A DNA stretch of 64,000 nucleotides from Ovis canadensis (Eukaryota > Chordata > Mammalia > Artiodactyla > Bovidae), in contig NC_091246.1 in the NCBI RefSeq assembly GCF_042477335.2, positions 215,573,501 through 215,637,500 of the forward strand. Direction: 5' to 3'. Shown in pieces: positions 11,381 to 21,498 of the stretch. The notes beneath the pieces are model-generated. The model worked only from the letters and a program-made list of their open reading frames with translations. It had not been told where the DNA came from and ran no database searches. How positions within the stretch are numbered: position 1 is the stretch's first letter; each line of letters begins with the position of its first letter. The position numbers and the translations under genes were made by a program.

Positions 11381-11617
11381 ACTGCAGCCTTAGGAAAGTG
11401 AAAGCAAGTGAAGTCGCTCAGTCGTGTCCGACTCTTTGCGACCCTGTGGACTGTAGCGCACCAGCCCCCTGCACTGCAGCCTTAGGAAAGTGAAAGCAAG
11501 TGAAGTCGCTCAGTCGTGTCTGACTCTTTGCGACCCTGTGGACTGTAGCCCACCAGGCCCCTGCACTGCAGTCTTAGAAAAGTGAAAGAAAGTGAAGTTG
11601 CTCAGTCGTGTCTGACT
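11381..11617 (-). repeat. Tandem triplication of a 92-bp SINE-derived unit
   Basis: ACTGCAGCCTTAGGAAAGTG starts at 11381 and 11473; a third slightly diverged start is at 11565, a period of exactly 92 bp. Each unit contains a Bov-A fragment in reverse orientation. The third copy is incomplete. Confidence 0.88.
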
Positions 11618-11744
11618 CCAGGCAGACGCTTTAACCTCTGAGCCACCATACCCAAATCAGTGACTCAGGGATTAAAGAACCCTTTACAGTCAGCTAATGC
11701 TGAGATCCTAGAGCCAGGTTGAAGAAATCAGCCTGCCAACAATG

Positions 11745-11950
11745 TCAACTGAAGGAGAGTGGCTCAGTGCTAAAGGATTCGCCTGCCAATGCAGGAGGCA
11801 TGGGTTCAATCCCTGGGTCTGGACGATCTCCTGGAGAAGGAAATGGCAATCCACTCCAGTATTCTTGCCTGGGAAATCCCATGGGTGGAGTGGTCTAGTG
11901 GGAAGTACAGGGGGTTGCAAAGAGTCGGGCACAACTTAGCAACTAGAACA
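11745..11950 (+). mobile_element. Bov-tA SINE
   Basis: GAGTGGCTCAGTGCTAAAGG head and Bov-A body ending CACAACTTAGCAACTAGAAC. Confidence 0.87.
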
Positions 11951-12199
11951 GCAACTATAATTTACCAGAATTCCTGTTAAAGCCAAAGATTCTCAAGGTT
12001 GCACAAGCTTTACAAATTAAAAAAAAAAAAAGGATGACATTGAACCTACTATGTGAAGTGTATAAGATATGTATATCTAGAAAGATAACTTCTAAAACAA
12101 GCCATGTTTTATGCAGAAACAATTAGTTTATAGGCCTTCAAGGCTGACAGATTTGTCAGGCTCAGTTCCCAGTTCCTCTACTTCCTAGCTGTGTGCACC

Positions 12200-12830
12200 T
12201 TTTTATTTTTTGCTTTTAAAAAAATATATTTTAATTGGAGGCTAATTGCTTTACAATATTGTAGTGGTTTTTGCCATACATTCACATGAATCAGCCACGA
12301 GTGTACATGTGTTCCCCATCCTGAACCTCCTCCCACCTCCCTCCCCATCCCATCCTTCAGGGTCATCCCAGCGCTGAGCTCCCTGTCTCATGCATCGAAC
12401 CTGGACTGGCGATCTGTTTCATATGTGATAATATACATGTTTCAATGCTATTCTCTCAAATCACCCCACCTTCGCCTTCCCCTACCAAGTCCAAAAGACT
12501 GTTCTTTACATCTGTGTCTCTTTTGCTCTCTCGCATATAGGGTCATCGTTACCATCTTTCTAAATTCCTTATATATGTGTTAGTATACTGTGTTGGTGTT
12601 TTTCTTTCTGACTTACTTCACTCTGTATAACAGGCTCCAGTTTCATCCACCTCATTAGAACTGATAAAAATGCATTCTTTTTAATAGCTGAATAATATTC
12701 CATGGTGTATATGTACCACGGCTTTCTTATCCATTCATCTCCCGGTGGACACCTAGGTTGCTTCCATGTCCTGGCCATTGTAAACAGTGCTGTGATGAAC
12801 ACTGGGGTTGTGTGTACTTTTAAAAATTTG
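12200..12830 (-). mobile_element. L1 LINE, 3' end with ORF2 C-terminus
   Basis: Minus-strand translation at 12569-12868 contains WYIYTMEYYSAIKKNAFLS, the hallmark C-terminus of mammalian L1 ORF2, followed by the ruminant L1 3' UTR. Strongly 5'-truncated. Confidence 0.9.
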
Positions 12831-12839
12831 GTTCTCACA

Positions 12840-13660
12840 GTGATCGGCATGTGATTAGACTTGGTCATTTGGGAATCTTGGCCTGGACTGGGTGTTCAGA
12901 AAGCATCCTCTGACGCCCTCTAGCTGCTATCTTGCTCACAGGACAGGCATGTGTGGTGGCAATGGGGACATGCCCACACTTCTTAGAGACCACACTCCTT
13001 GTACCTGGAGCTCCAGAATTTCCTCCATTTACATCCTTGCTTCCAAAACCTAGAAGAGAATCTTCATCCACCCACCCAAGGACACTGTTCACAAAAGGGA
13101 GCCTGTTTGGGGGACGTGATCGGGGGTGAGGGGAGGTGGAACATGTGGATGGAGCTTGGGCATGTGCAGGAGTCAGAAGGGAGGAGGGCGGGCCATGGAG
13201 TGGTGATGGGGTTCTATTTATGCTCTTGTCCCAGATCCCTCAAATATTTGGGGAGCTCTGGATAATAACTGTGCTATGTTAGCCACATGTTGTATTCTAA
13301 GATTTCTGGTATGATGTCTGGAACACACACAACACTCTTCATAAGGTAGGCTTTCATTACTAACTACTACTATTTCATCATCATGAGCTAAATAAGTGAT
13401 GTAATGTATGCTGGAAGTTCAGTCGTACCCACTCAAGTGAGAGCAGACGTGGCTTCCTTCAGCAGGGTCGTGTCAATGATGTGCTAATGAGCTCAAGAGG
13501 TTTCATCTGGGAGACATGCCAGTGGCCACCAGAGAAAGGAGTCTGCAGATGCTTCAAGAAAACCCAGTTGACAAACTAAAATATTTGTATGAGACTGCGT
13601 GGCAGGGAAGGTAATGCACTATTTCCACTGAGGCTTCTAACAGGCCTCAGGTAACTCTTA
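12840..13660. other. Unassigned intergenic stretch
   Basis: No gene or clear repeat recognised; short overlapping open frames near 12865-13265 lack any family resemblance. Confidence 0.4.
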
Positions 13661-13662
13661 TT

Positions 13663-13870
13663 GCTACTTAGTTGCTCAGTCGTGTCCAGCTCTTTTGAGA
13701 CCCCATGGACTGCAGCCCACCAGACTCCTCTGTCCATGGGATTTCCCAGGCAAGAATACTGGAATGGGTTGCCATTTCATTCTCCAGGGGATCTTCTCCA
13801 CCCACGGATCGAACTTGAGTCTCCTGCTTGGCAGGTGGATTCTTTACCACTGAGCCACCTGGGAAGCCTC
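13663..13870 (-). mobile_element. Bov-tA SINE
   Basis: Reverse Bov-A body from AGTTGCTCAGTCGTGTCCAG ending with the reverse tRNA-like head. Confidence 0.9.
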
Positions 13871-13886
13871 CAGGTAACTCTGTGCT

Positions 13887-14096
13887 GTGCTAAGTTGCTC
13901 AGTCGTGTCTGACTCTCCGTGACACTACGGACTATAGCCTGGCAGGCTCCTCTGTCCAGGGGGATTCTCCAGGCCAGAATACTGGAGTGGGTTGCCATGG
14001 TCTCTTCCAGGGGATCTTTCCAACCCAGGGATTGAACTTGGGTCTCCTGCATCACAGGCAGATTGTTTACCTTCAGAACCACCAGGGAAGCACCAG
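13887..14096 (-). mobile_element. Bov-tA SINE, head-to-tail with the previous copy
   Basis: A second reverse Bov-tA from GCTAAGTTGCTCAGTCGTGT to ACCACCAGGGAAGC, 16 bp after the first. Confidence 0.9.
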
Positions 14097-14099
14097 GGA

Positions 14100-14985
14100 A
14101 GGTAACTTCAGTGGCTCTTAAATGAACAATTTCATTTTTGGAAAAAAAAACAGGGTTATGTTAGATCCATTCATATGTTTTGACATTTGAGTCAAATGTG
14201 TTTTGATATACAAGTTTATTCAACTATGATATCCTAAAGAAATTTAAAGGGTTTTATAAATTTTTTTCTCATTTAAATGAGACCTGTGTTTTTAAAAATG
14301 AGTTTTGCAGTTCTTTTTAAAGAAAAGAAAAAAAAAAAAGCCTTGTCTATAACTGTGAACTTGGTATTCAAATATTTGTGCTAAAAGGCTCATTGGCTCA
14401 GTCCCTCCCTTAATCTCCCATATATTTTAGACTGGGGTGTTGGCTGATCCTACAAAGAGATATAACAAAGCATGTCTTGCCACACCCAGGACCAAATGTC
14501 TCATTCCACTGACCTATCCATCTTCTAAAATGCAAGGAAGTGGCGGGGAATCTTATTATTTTTCTTCACACAAAAATGTTGCTTTTCACCTTTTCTTTCA
14601 TTTTTGTTCTCTTTCTCAGGCTATCTCCCCTGTCTCTTTCCTTTAGCTGTTAGAGGTAAGCTCTGAGACCTTCATAGTGTGGTGCTCTAACTCTGCCCCT
14701 CCCCTCACAAAGGTCTCCCTGCTGCCATCCTACACCAGCCTGCTGATCTCTGGGCCATTTTTTACCCCCCTTCAAGTTTTCCCAGGTCACCAAGAACCAG
14801 ACAGGACTGGAGGCTATCAGAACCAGGTAGAGGACTGAGTGTAAGAGACTGCCGTCTATGTCTCTGAACATCTGCATTGGTGAGCTTGTGTGGGAGAGTC
14901 ATTGCTTTCCAAAATAAACTGGAATCGTTTGCAATAAAGTTAAAATCCCTTGCTGTTTTTCATGCTTCCAGGGCTCTATTTATCC
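14100..14985. other. Unassigned intergenic stretch
   Basis: AT-rich with short A runs; no gene or repeat family recognised. Confidence 0.4.
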
Positions 14986-14988
14986 ACA

Positions 14989-15415
14989 TCAGTTCAGTTC
15001 AGTAGCTCAGTCATGTCTGACTCTTTGCGTCCTCATGGACTGCAGCACGCCAGGCCTCCCTGTCCATCACCAACTCCCGGAACTTCCTCAAACTCATGTC
15101 CATTGAGTCGGTGATGCCATCCAACCATCTCATCCTCTGTCGAGCCCTTCTCCTCCTGCCTTCAATCTTTCCCAACATCAGAGTCTTTTCATGAGTCAGC
15201 TCTTTGCATCAGGTGGCCAAAGTACTGAAGCTTCAGCTTCAACATCAGTCCTTCCAATGAATATTCAGGACTGATTTCCTTTAGGATTAACTGGTTGGAC
15301 CTCCTTGCAGTCCAAGGGACTCTCAAGAGTCTTCTCCAACAGCACAGTTCAAAAGCATCAATTCTTCAGCTCTCAGCTTTCTTAATAGTCCAATTCTCAT
15401 ATCCATACATGACTA
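14989..15415 (-). mobile_element. BovB LINE 3' fragment
   Basis: Begins CAGTTCAGTTCAGTAGCTCA and runs through GCATCAGGTGGCCAAAGTAC to CATATCCATACATGAC; about 430 bp of the 3' end. Confidence 0.9.
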
Positions 15416-15419
15416 CTAT

Positions 15420-16335
15420 TTATTCATGTAAGTAATTAGTAATTAATCATGAGGATTAGAAAAGCATGACATGGCCCTTATCCTTATGCCTTGTTGAAGA
15501 CACTAAACCAAGACAAAAAGATATTATGTGAGAAAGGCAGTGCTTAAGTGCTAAGTTGGGTCATCATGAAGTGGATATAAATGTTCAGAGAAGGAAGAGA
15601 CAAGTAAAAGCCAGTTGTATGAGGAGCTATCCTGGAAAGAGGGACTTAGTCTGCCTTGAAGATTAGGTGGGATTTGATAAGCTTCCAAGAAGGGAAGGCG
15701 TTCCAGTATTGGGAACAGATTCCTTCTATTGGCCCAGATCATCAGACATCTTGAATTTAGATGAAAAGATAGGGGGGAAAAAGACTCCCTTCTGCACTTC
15801 CAAGTTTTAAAGCAAATTTCAGTGTGAATTGTGTCTATTCCTACTGTTTCTCTACTTAGCCCAAAAAGAGTTCAATAAAATAATGAGAGTGAGGATACTG
15901 CTTTTGATTTGTTCTTTGCATATCAATTTTCCTTTTCCATACCACTTCAAAGACCTCCAGAGCACTTTAAGAGAAAGGATACAGTTATAATGTAGTGAAG
16001 ACTAAAAAGTTAAGTAGAAAACTTCATTGGTGATACAGAAATGAGAAAAGGAGAAAAATTCTACTGTTAGCCGAATCAGGCCTAAATCACCTGCTAGATC
16101 TGAAGTGCACACACACACCAGCACATACACCCGTTAAGTCTTGTCACAGGTGATGGTGCCCTTGGCTTCTGCAGTCTACCAACCACACTGAGGTGGGTTT
16201 AGAACAGGGGCCAGTCAAGGAACTCACAGTAACGTGTTCTTGGGAGGATTTTGCTGACTGTAGGTCTGTTTCACTGCAGATTCCCTCCTGAGAGTGCAGC
16301 AACGACCCCTCACTCATACCTGCGGTCTTGCTTCA
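15420..16335. other. Unassigned intergenic stretch
   Basis: No gene recognised; contains a short CACACACAC run near 16110. Confidence 0.4.
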
Positions 16336-16336
16336 A

Positions 16337-16440
16337 TATTAAGTATTGGAGCTTCAGTTTCAGCATTAGTCCTTCCAATGATCATTCAGGGTTGATTTCC
16401 TTTAGGATTGATTCATTTGATCTCCTTGCTCTTCCAAAGA
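16337..16440 (-). mobile_element. BovB fragment, about 100 bp
   Basis: AAGTATTGGAGCTTCAGTTT through GATCTCCTTGCTCTTCCAAAG; an internal BovB piece lacking both ends. Confidence 0.75.
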
Positions 16441-16849
16441 TTACACAAGCAATAAGTGCAGGAGTATGAATGGATGGATGAAGTCACTGCTTCCTGAATG
16501 TGTTCTTCAGAAATAGTGCCTATTCAAGAATTTCATGTGTCTGTGAGTACTGTGAGAGAAAAAACTGCTTTAGAAGACGCCATGTGAAAGCAAGGCATGG
16601 GCTAGGCAGGGAGGTGGTCACTGGTAGTTTTGTTTGCAAGGGCTTGCTCCTCCACCAGCCAATGATGCAGGCCCTGAAAGAGCTACTCACCCCCTACCTG
16701 ACTCAGTCCAGGTCCCTGATGCTCTAAAATCAGAAGCTGACTAAACAAGTAAAAGGGCTTGTGTGCAGTCTCTGACTCAATCTTTCCTATGACATTGGAG
16801 TCAGCAGGTAAGGCCAGGTCTCTCAGCAATCTCCTGAACTAATGTAGTT

Positions 16850-17425
16850 GTGGGGTCCCTGTATCCACGAATTCTACATCCATGAATTTAAGCAACCACA
16901 GAAAGTAACCTGAAAAAAAAATTCAGAAAGTTTCAAAAATCAAAACTTGAATTTGCCACACTGGCAACTATTTACATATCATGTACATACTAATACTGTG
17001 TAAATACAATGTAAATGATATGTAAAGTTTCAAACTTCCCTGATGGCCTCTTGGGTAAACAATCTGCCTGCAATGCAGGAGACACAGATGTGGGTTCAAT
17101 ACCTGGGTTGGGAAGATTCCCTGGAGAAGAAAATGGCAACCCATTCCAGTATTCTTGTCCGGGAAATCCCATGGACAGAAGAGCCTTGTGGGCTACAGAC
17201 CAAAGGGTTGCAGAGTCAGACACAATTGAAAATTAAGTGCAGCACACAGCATTTACATTGTAGTAGGGATTATTAGTAACCTAGAGATGATTTAAAGTAT
17301 ATGGGAGGATTGCATAGTTATATGCAAATACTGCACCATTTTATATAAGGGACTTGAGCATCCATAGATTTCAATATCCATGGGGATTCTGTAACCAATC
17401 CCCCTTGGATACCGAACAACGGCTA
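16850..17425 (+). mobile_element. MER-type DNA transposon remnant, split by a SINE
   Basis: Left part GGGGTCCCTGTATCCACGAA and right part TTATATAAGGGACTTGAGCA with CCTTGGATACC match the outer and middle parts of an old non-autonomous DNA transposon family. The halves flank a Bov-tA (17031-17231). The family name is from memory and uncertain. Confidence 0.55.
17031..17231 (+). mobile_element. Bov-tA SINE nested in DNA transposon remnant
   Basis: Head AAACTTCCCTGATGGCCTCT, body through GTTGCAGAGTCAGACACAAT. Confidence 0.87.
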
Positions 17426-17624
17426 CACTTTATTTCTAGGTGTTTTGTTTGATCTCTAAAATCAAACTCTAAAATGTCTTAATATAGTTGTTTGCCTCAG
17501 GATTCTGTTAGTGATGCCTACCACTAGTTTTGCAAGAGGTCTGGATGAACTTTACAGTATCACATGACACAGGCTGGAAGTTGTGTCAAAGTTGATTGGA
17601 GCCAGCCTATAACCACCTATGTAT

Positions 17625-17850
17625 GTATATGTGTTTAGTCGTTCAGTCACGTCTGACTCTTTTCGACCCCATGGGCTATAGCCCATGGACTATAGCCCTC
17701 CAGGCTCCTCTGTCCATGGGATTTTGCAGGCAAGGATCTGGAGAGGGTTACCATTTCCTCATTCAGGGGATCTTTCCAACCCAGGGATCAAACCTGCGTT
17801 TCCTGCATTTGCAAGGGTATTCTTTACCACTGAGCCATCTGGGTAGCAAG
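17625..17850 (-). mobile_element. Bov-tA SINE
   Basis: Reverse copy from GTGTTTAGTCGTTCAGTCAC, with a short internal duplication of the GGACTATAGCCC region. Confidence 0.85.
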
Positions 17851-17994
17851 ACGGCAGTAATGAACGACTATGAAATGGACATCGAGGATGTTCACATTTT
17901 CTCTAATAGCTAATTTACTTCACCCTCCCCCTTTTTTATGAAATCCATATATATATAGCACAATGAGGTAAACTGATGGAGTGATGACTACTAT

Positions 17995-18150
17995 TTATTG
18001 AGCTTCTTTATAAGAAGCATCCCATTTATTCCTCACAAGAACATACAAGTGGGAAAACTAAGGCTTATGAGGATAAATAACTTGCTCAAGTTCACACAGC
18101 CAATAGGTGGTCAAGCCAGAAACCAAGTCCACGGACCTCAAGGCCTACAT
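17995..18150. mobile_element. MIR SINE remnant
   Basis: GAGGATAAATAACTTGCTCA and the following CACACAGCCAATAGGTGG form the conserved MIR core. Confidence 0.65.
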
Positions 18151-18639
18151 TGGTAACCATTAAGATATTCCACCTAGAAACCTAATAGAGTCTTAAAGAA
18201 TCAGAACTGAAGGAAGCAGGGAACTCCTCTTGACCAATACCTCTAATTTTACAGAGAAAGAAGCTTGTGGCATTCCAAGGTATGTTAGATAAAATGCTAG
18301 TTTTTAAACCCTTAAATTCACTAGGTTGAAACAAAACAAAACCTGCAAGTTAAAATTATCTTCAGTGAGACATATCACCTGGGTTTTCCTTTAAAAAAAA
18401 AAAAAACAAAAACAGAGCTCATAATTCACTGGTCACTCAACAGAGGACAACACACTAAGCGTGGTTTAACTAAGCCAGCAGCAAAACCATAAGTCTCCTG
18501 CATGTTTGTTATTGGCAAGAGCCACAGCCGTTTAATAATATGTGTGTTTTCATACTTATAATTCATAGCATATGTTCCTTCAGCAAGAAAGAATCTTATT
18601 TTAAAAGATTCTTTATTACTTAAGGGTCTGTTCAGGGCT

Positions 18640-19400
18640 TTATTATTTTTAAACAGCTTCATTGAGATATAATTCACATTAATATTTGCCCATTTAACGT
18701 GTGTATTCAGTGGGTTTAGTATATTCACAGTTACGTGCAACTGTCACCACAGTCAGTTTTAGAAAATGCTCATTCCACAGTGAAAAGTCCTGAGCCCTCT
18801 AGCTATTGCTCCTTTATCGACCTATCCCCCAGTCCTAAACAACCATGAATATACTTACTGTCTCTAGATTTGCCTATTCTGGGTGTTTCATATAAATGAA
18901 TCCTATAATAGACGCGACCAGCTTCTTTCACTTGACATGTCTTCAAGGTTCATCCATGATGTAATATGTATCAGGACTTCATTCCTTTTTACAGCCAAAG
19001 AATATCCCATTGTTTGGATTATCACATTTCATTTATGCAGTCATCCACTGATAAACATTTGGGTTGTTTTCACATCTGGCTATTGTGAATAGTGCTGCTG
19101 TGAACATTCATGAATAGCTTTTGTTGGAACATTTCTTTTCAATTCTTTTAAGTATATATGTCAGAGTGGAATTGCTGAGTCATATGATAACTCAGTTTAA
19201 CTATTTGAGGAACTACCAAACTGTTTTCCCATAGTGGCTGCATCTTTTTACATTACTTTACATTAGAACTTTACATTACTTACAAGTATTTACATTAATT
19301 TACATTACAGAGATTTATGAAAGTTCTAATCTCTCCACATCCTTACTAGCACTTGCTATTTTCTGTTTTATTTTTCTCTAAAATTAATATAACCACCCTA
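18640..19400 (-). mobile_element. Old L1 LINE fragment (3' region)
   Basis: CATTGAGATATAATTCACAT and TGGCTATTGTGAATAGTGCT are antisense signatures of old mammalian L1 3' ends. The same element continues, broken by SINEs, to about 20950. Confidence 0.75.
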
Positions 19401-19402
19401 GT

Positions 19403-19560
19403 GGATTGTTGTTGTTGTTGTTCAGTCACCCAGTCGAGTCCAACTCTTTGTGACCCTATGGACTGCAGCTCCCCAGGCCTTCCTGTCCATCACCATTTCC
19501 CAGAGTTTGCCCAAGTTCATGTTCATTGCATTGGCGATGCTGTCCAGCCATCCTAGTGGG
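19403..19560 (-). mobile_element. Bov-A/BovB 3'-end-like SINE fragment
   Basis: GTTGTTGTTGTTCAGTCACC through GGCGATGCTGTCCAGCCATC, inserted in the L1. Confidence 0.75.
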
Positions 19561-19614
19561 TATTAAGTGCTATCTCACTGTGGTTTTTATCTGAATTTCC
19601 CTAATGACTAATAA

Positions 19615-19825
19615 TGGGCTTCTGTGGTGGCTCAGTGGCACAGAACACCCTGCTAATGCAAGAGATGCAAGTTTGATCCCTGGGTTGGGAAGATCCCCTG
19701 GAGAAAGAAATGGTAACCCACTCCAGTATTCTTGCCTGGGAAATCCCCTGGATAGAGGAGCCCAGAGGGCTATAGTCCATGGGGTCACAAAAGAGTTGGA
19801 CACAACTTAGAGAGTAAACAACCAC
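19615..19825 (+). mobile_element. Bov-tA SINE
   Basis: GGCTTCTGTGGTGGCTCAGT head and Bov-A body; flanked by repeated ATGACTAATAATG at about 19604 and 19831, a likely target duplication. Confidence 0.9.
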
Positions 19826-20064
19826 AACAATGACTAATAATGCTGAGCATCTTTTCAGTAGCTTCTTGACCATTTATATATCTTCTTCATAAAAATATAA
19901 TATAAGTACTTTGCCCATTTTAATTGTCTTGTCTTTTATCTTTTGTTATTAAGAGTTTTTTTTTTAATACTCTGAATACTAGATTCTTACCAGATAAAAA
20001 GTTTATAAATATTTGGTAAATATTTTCCCTCATTCAAGAGTCTGTCTTTTCACTTTCTCTTTTA

Positions 20065-20158
20065 AAAAATGTTAATTGGGGGATAATTACTTTACAATGT
20101 TGTGTTGATTTCTGCCATACATCAACATGAATCAGCCATAGGTATACATGTATTTTTC
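20065..20158 (-). mobile_element. Ruminant L1 3'-end fragment
   Basis: AATTGGGGGATAATTACTTT and CATCAACATGAATCAGCCAT. Confidence 0.65.
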
Positions 20159-20189
20159 ACTTTCTTGATGGCATTCTTTGATTCACACG

Positions 20190-20403
20190 TGCATGCTAAG
20201 TTCACTTCAGTTGTGTCTGACTCTTGGGGACCCCATGGGCTGTAACCCTCTCCTCTGTCCATGGGATTCTCTAGGCAAGAATACTGGAGTGGGTTTCCAT
20301 GCCCTCCTCCAGGGGATCTTCCTGACCCAGGGACTGAACCTGTGTCTCTTGTGTCTCCTGCATTGGCAGGTAGTCCATTACCACTAGCACCACCTGGGAA
20401 GCG
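20190..20403 (-). mobile_element. Bov-tA SINE
   Basis: Reverse body from TGCTAAGTTCACTTCAGTTG ending with CACCACCTGGGAAGC. Confidence 0.88.
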
Positions 20404-20950
20404 TAAAATGTTTTAATTTTGATGACATCCCATTTACTATTTTTATTGTTGTTAGCCCGTGCTTTTGGTGTCATTTTTAAGAGGTCATTGCCTAATAAAA
20501 GTTCATGAATATGTATGTTTCTATTTTCTTCCAAGGGTTTTATAGTTTGAGTTCTTTGATTTATTTTGAATTAATTTTTATCTGTGGTATGAAATGGGGG
20601 TCTAACTTTATTATTTTGCATTTGGATATCCAGTAGTCCTAGCACTATTTGTTGAAAAGCTATTCTTTCCCCATTGAGTGGTCTTAGCACCCTTGTCAAA
20701 AATCAGTTGGACGTAAACATATGGGATTTTTCTGGACTCTCAGGCCTATTCCTGTCATCACCATGCCTACCTTATGCCAGTACCCCGCCATGTTGTTTAC
20801 TGCTGCTTTGTGGTAAGCTTTGGAACTGTGAAGTATGAGCCCTCCTAGTTTGCTCTTCTTTTTTCAAGATTGTTTTGGCTGTTCTTGGTCCCTTGCAAAT
20901 TCCATATGAATTTTAAAATGAGCTTTTCAATTTCTATAAAGAATTTAACT
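20404..20950 (-). mobile_element. Old L1 LINE fragment, continuation
   Basis: TTTTGATGACATCCCATTTA through AAGATTGTTTTGGCTGTTCT, antisense 3' UTR of an old L1. Confidence 0.7.
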
Positions 20951-21390
20951 GGGACAGAGCACTATTTTTGCTCATGTAAATTTGTAAAAAGAATTAGCAT
21001 TCTGGGTGAGCAACTCTACTCTAGTGGAAAGAAATCCCAGAGGTGTATAGGATAACACATTGTCTTACTTCACTCTGCATAGCTGAGTATTCCATAATTG
21101 GATTTTGATAAAAGTTCATATTGTAGTCCAGGATAATGCAGTCCTCTCTGGCAGTCCTTTTGTGTCCCAGCCACAACTGGTTCCATATCTTCTCCTGTGT
21201 ATGGATTTAATAGTTTTCATTATGTTTCTTTTCTCTCTCCCTCATACTGTGGGTTGTAGAGGCAGAGACGGTGTTTCTGCCTCCTTCCCATGATGTGAAT
21301 GGGAACTTCATAAATACTGCTGCCATCAGGAAGTAAGCAGATGTTCAAAACACTCGATTTCAGGGCCAGGTAAGATGCCAAGGGTCACCA

Positions 21391-21396
21391 TTTATT
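21391..21396 (-). promoter_or_regulatory. CRYGA: CRYGA poly(A) signal
   Basis: AATAAA on the minus strand about 105 bases downstream of the TAG stop; it is the first canonical signal past the gene. Confidence 0.7.
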
Positions 21397-21498
21397 AAAA
21401 TTCAGTTATTCTTTAAGATGAACAAGAATTACTTATGTGCCAGTAACACGATTTGTATATATAGTGCATTTCTATGTGGATCATAAGAAAAGCACAGC

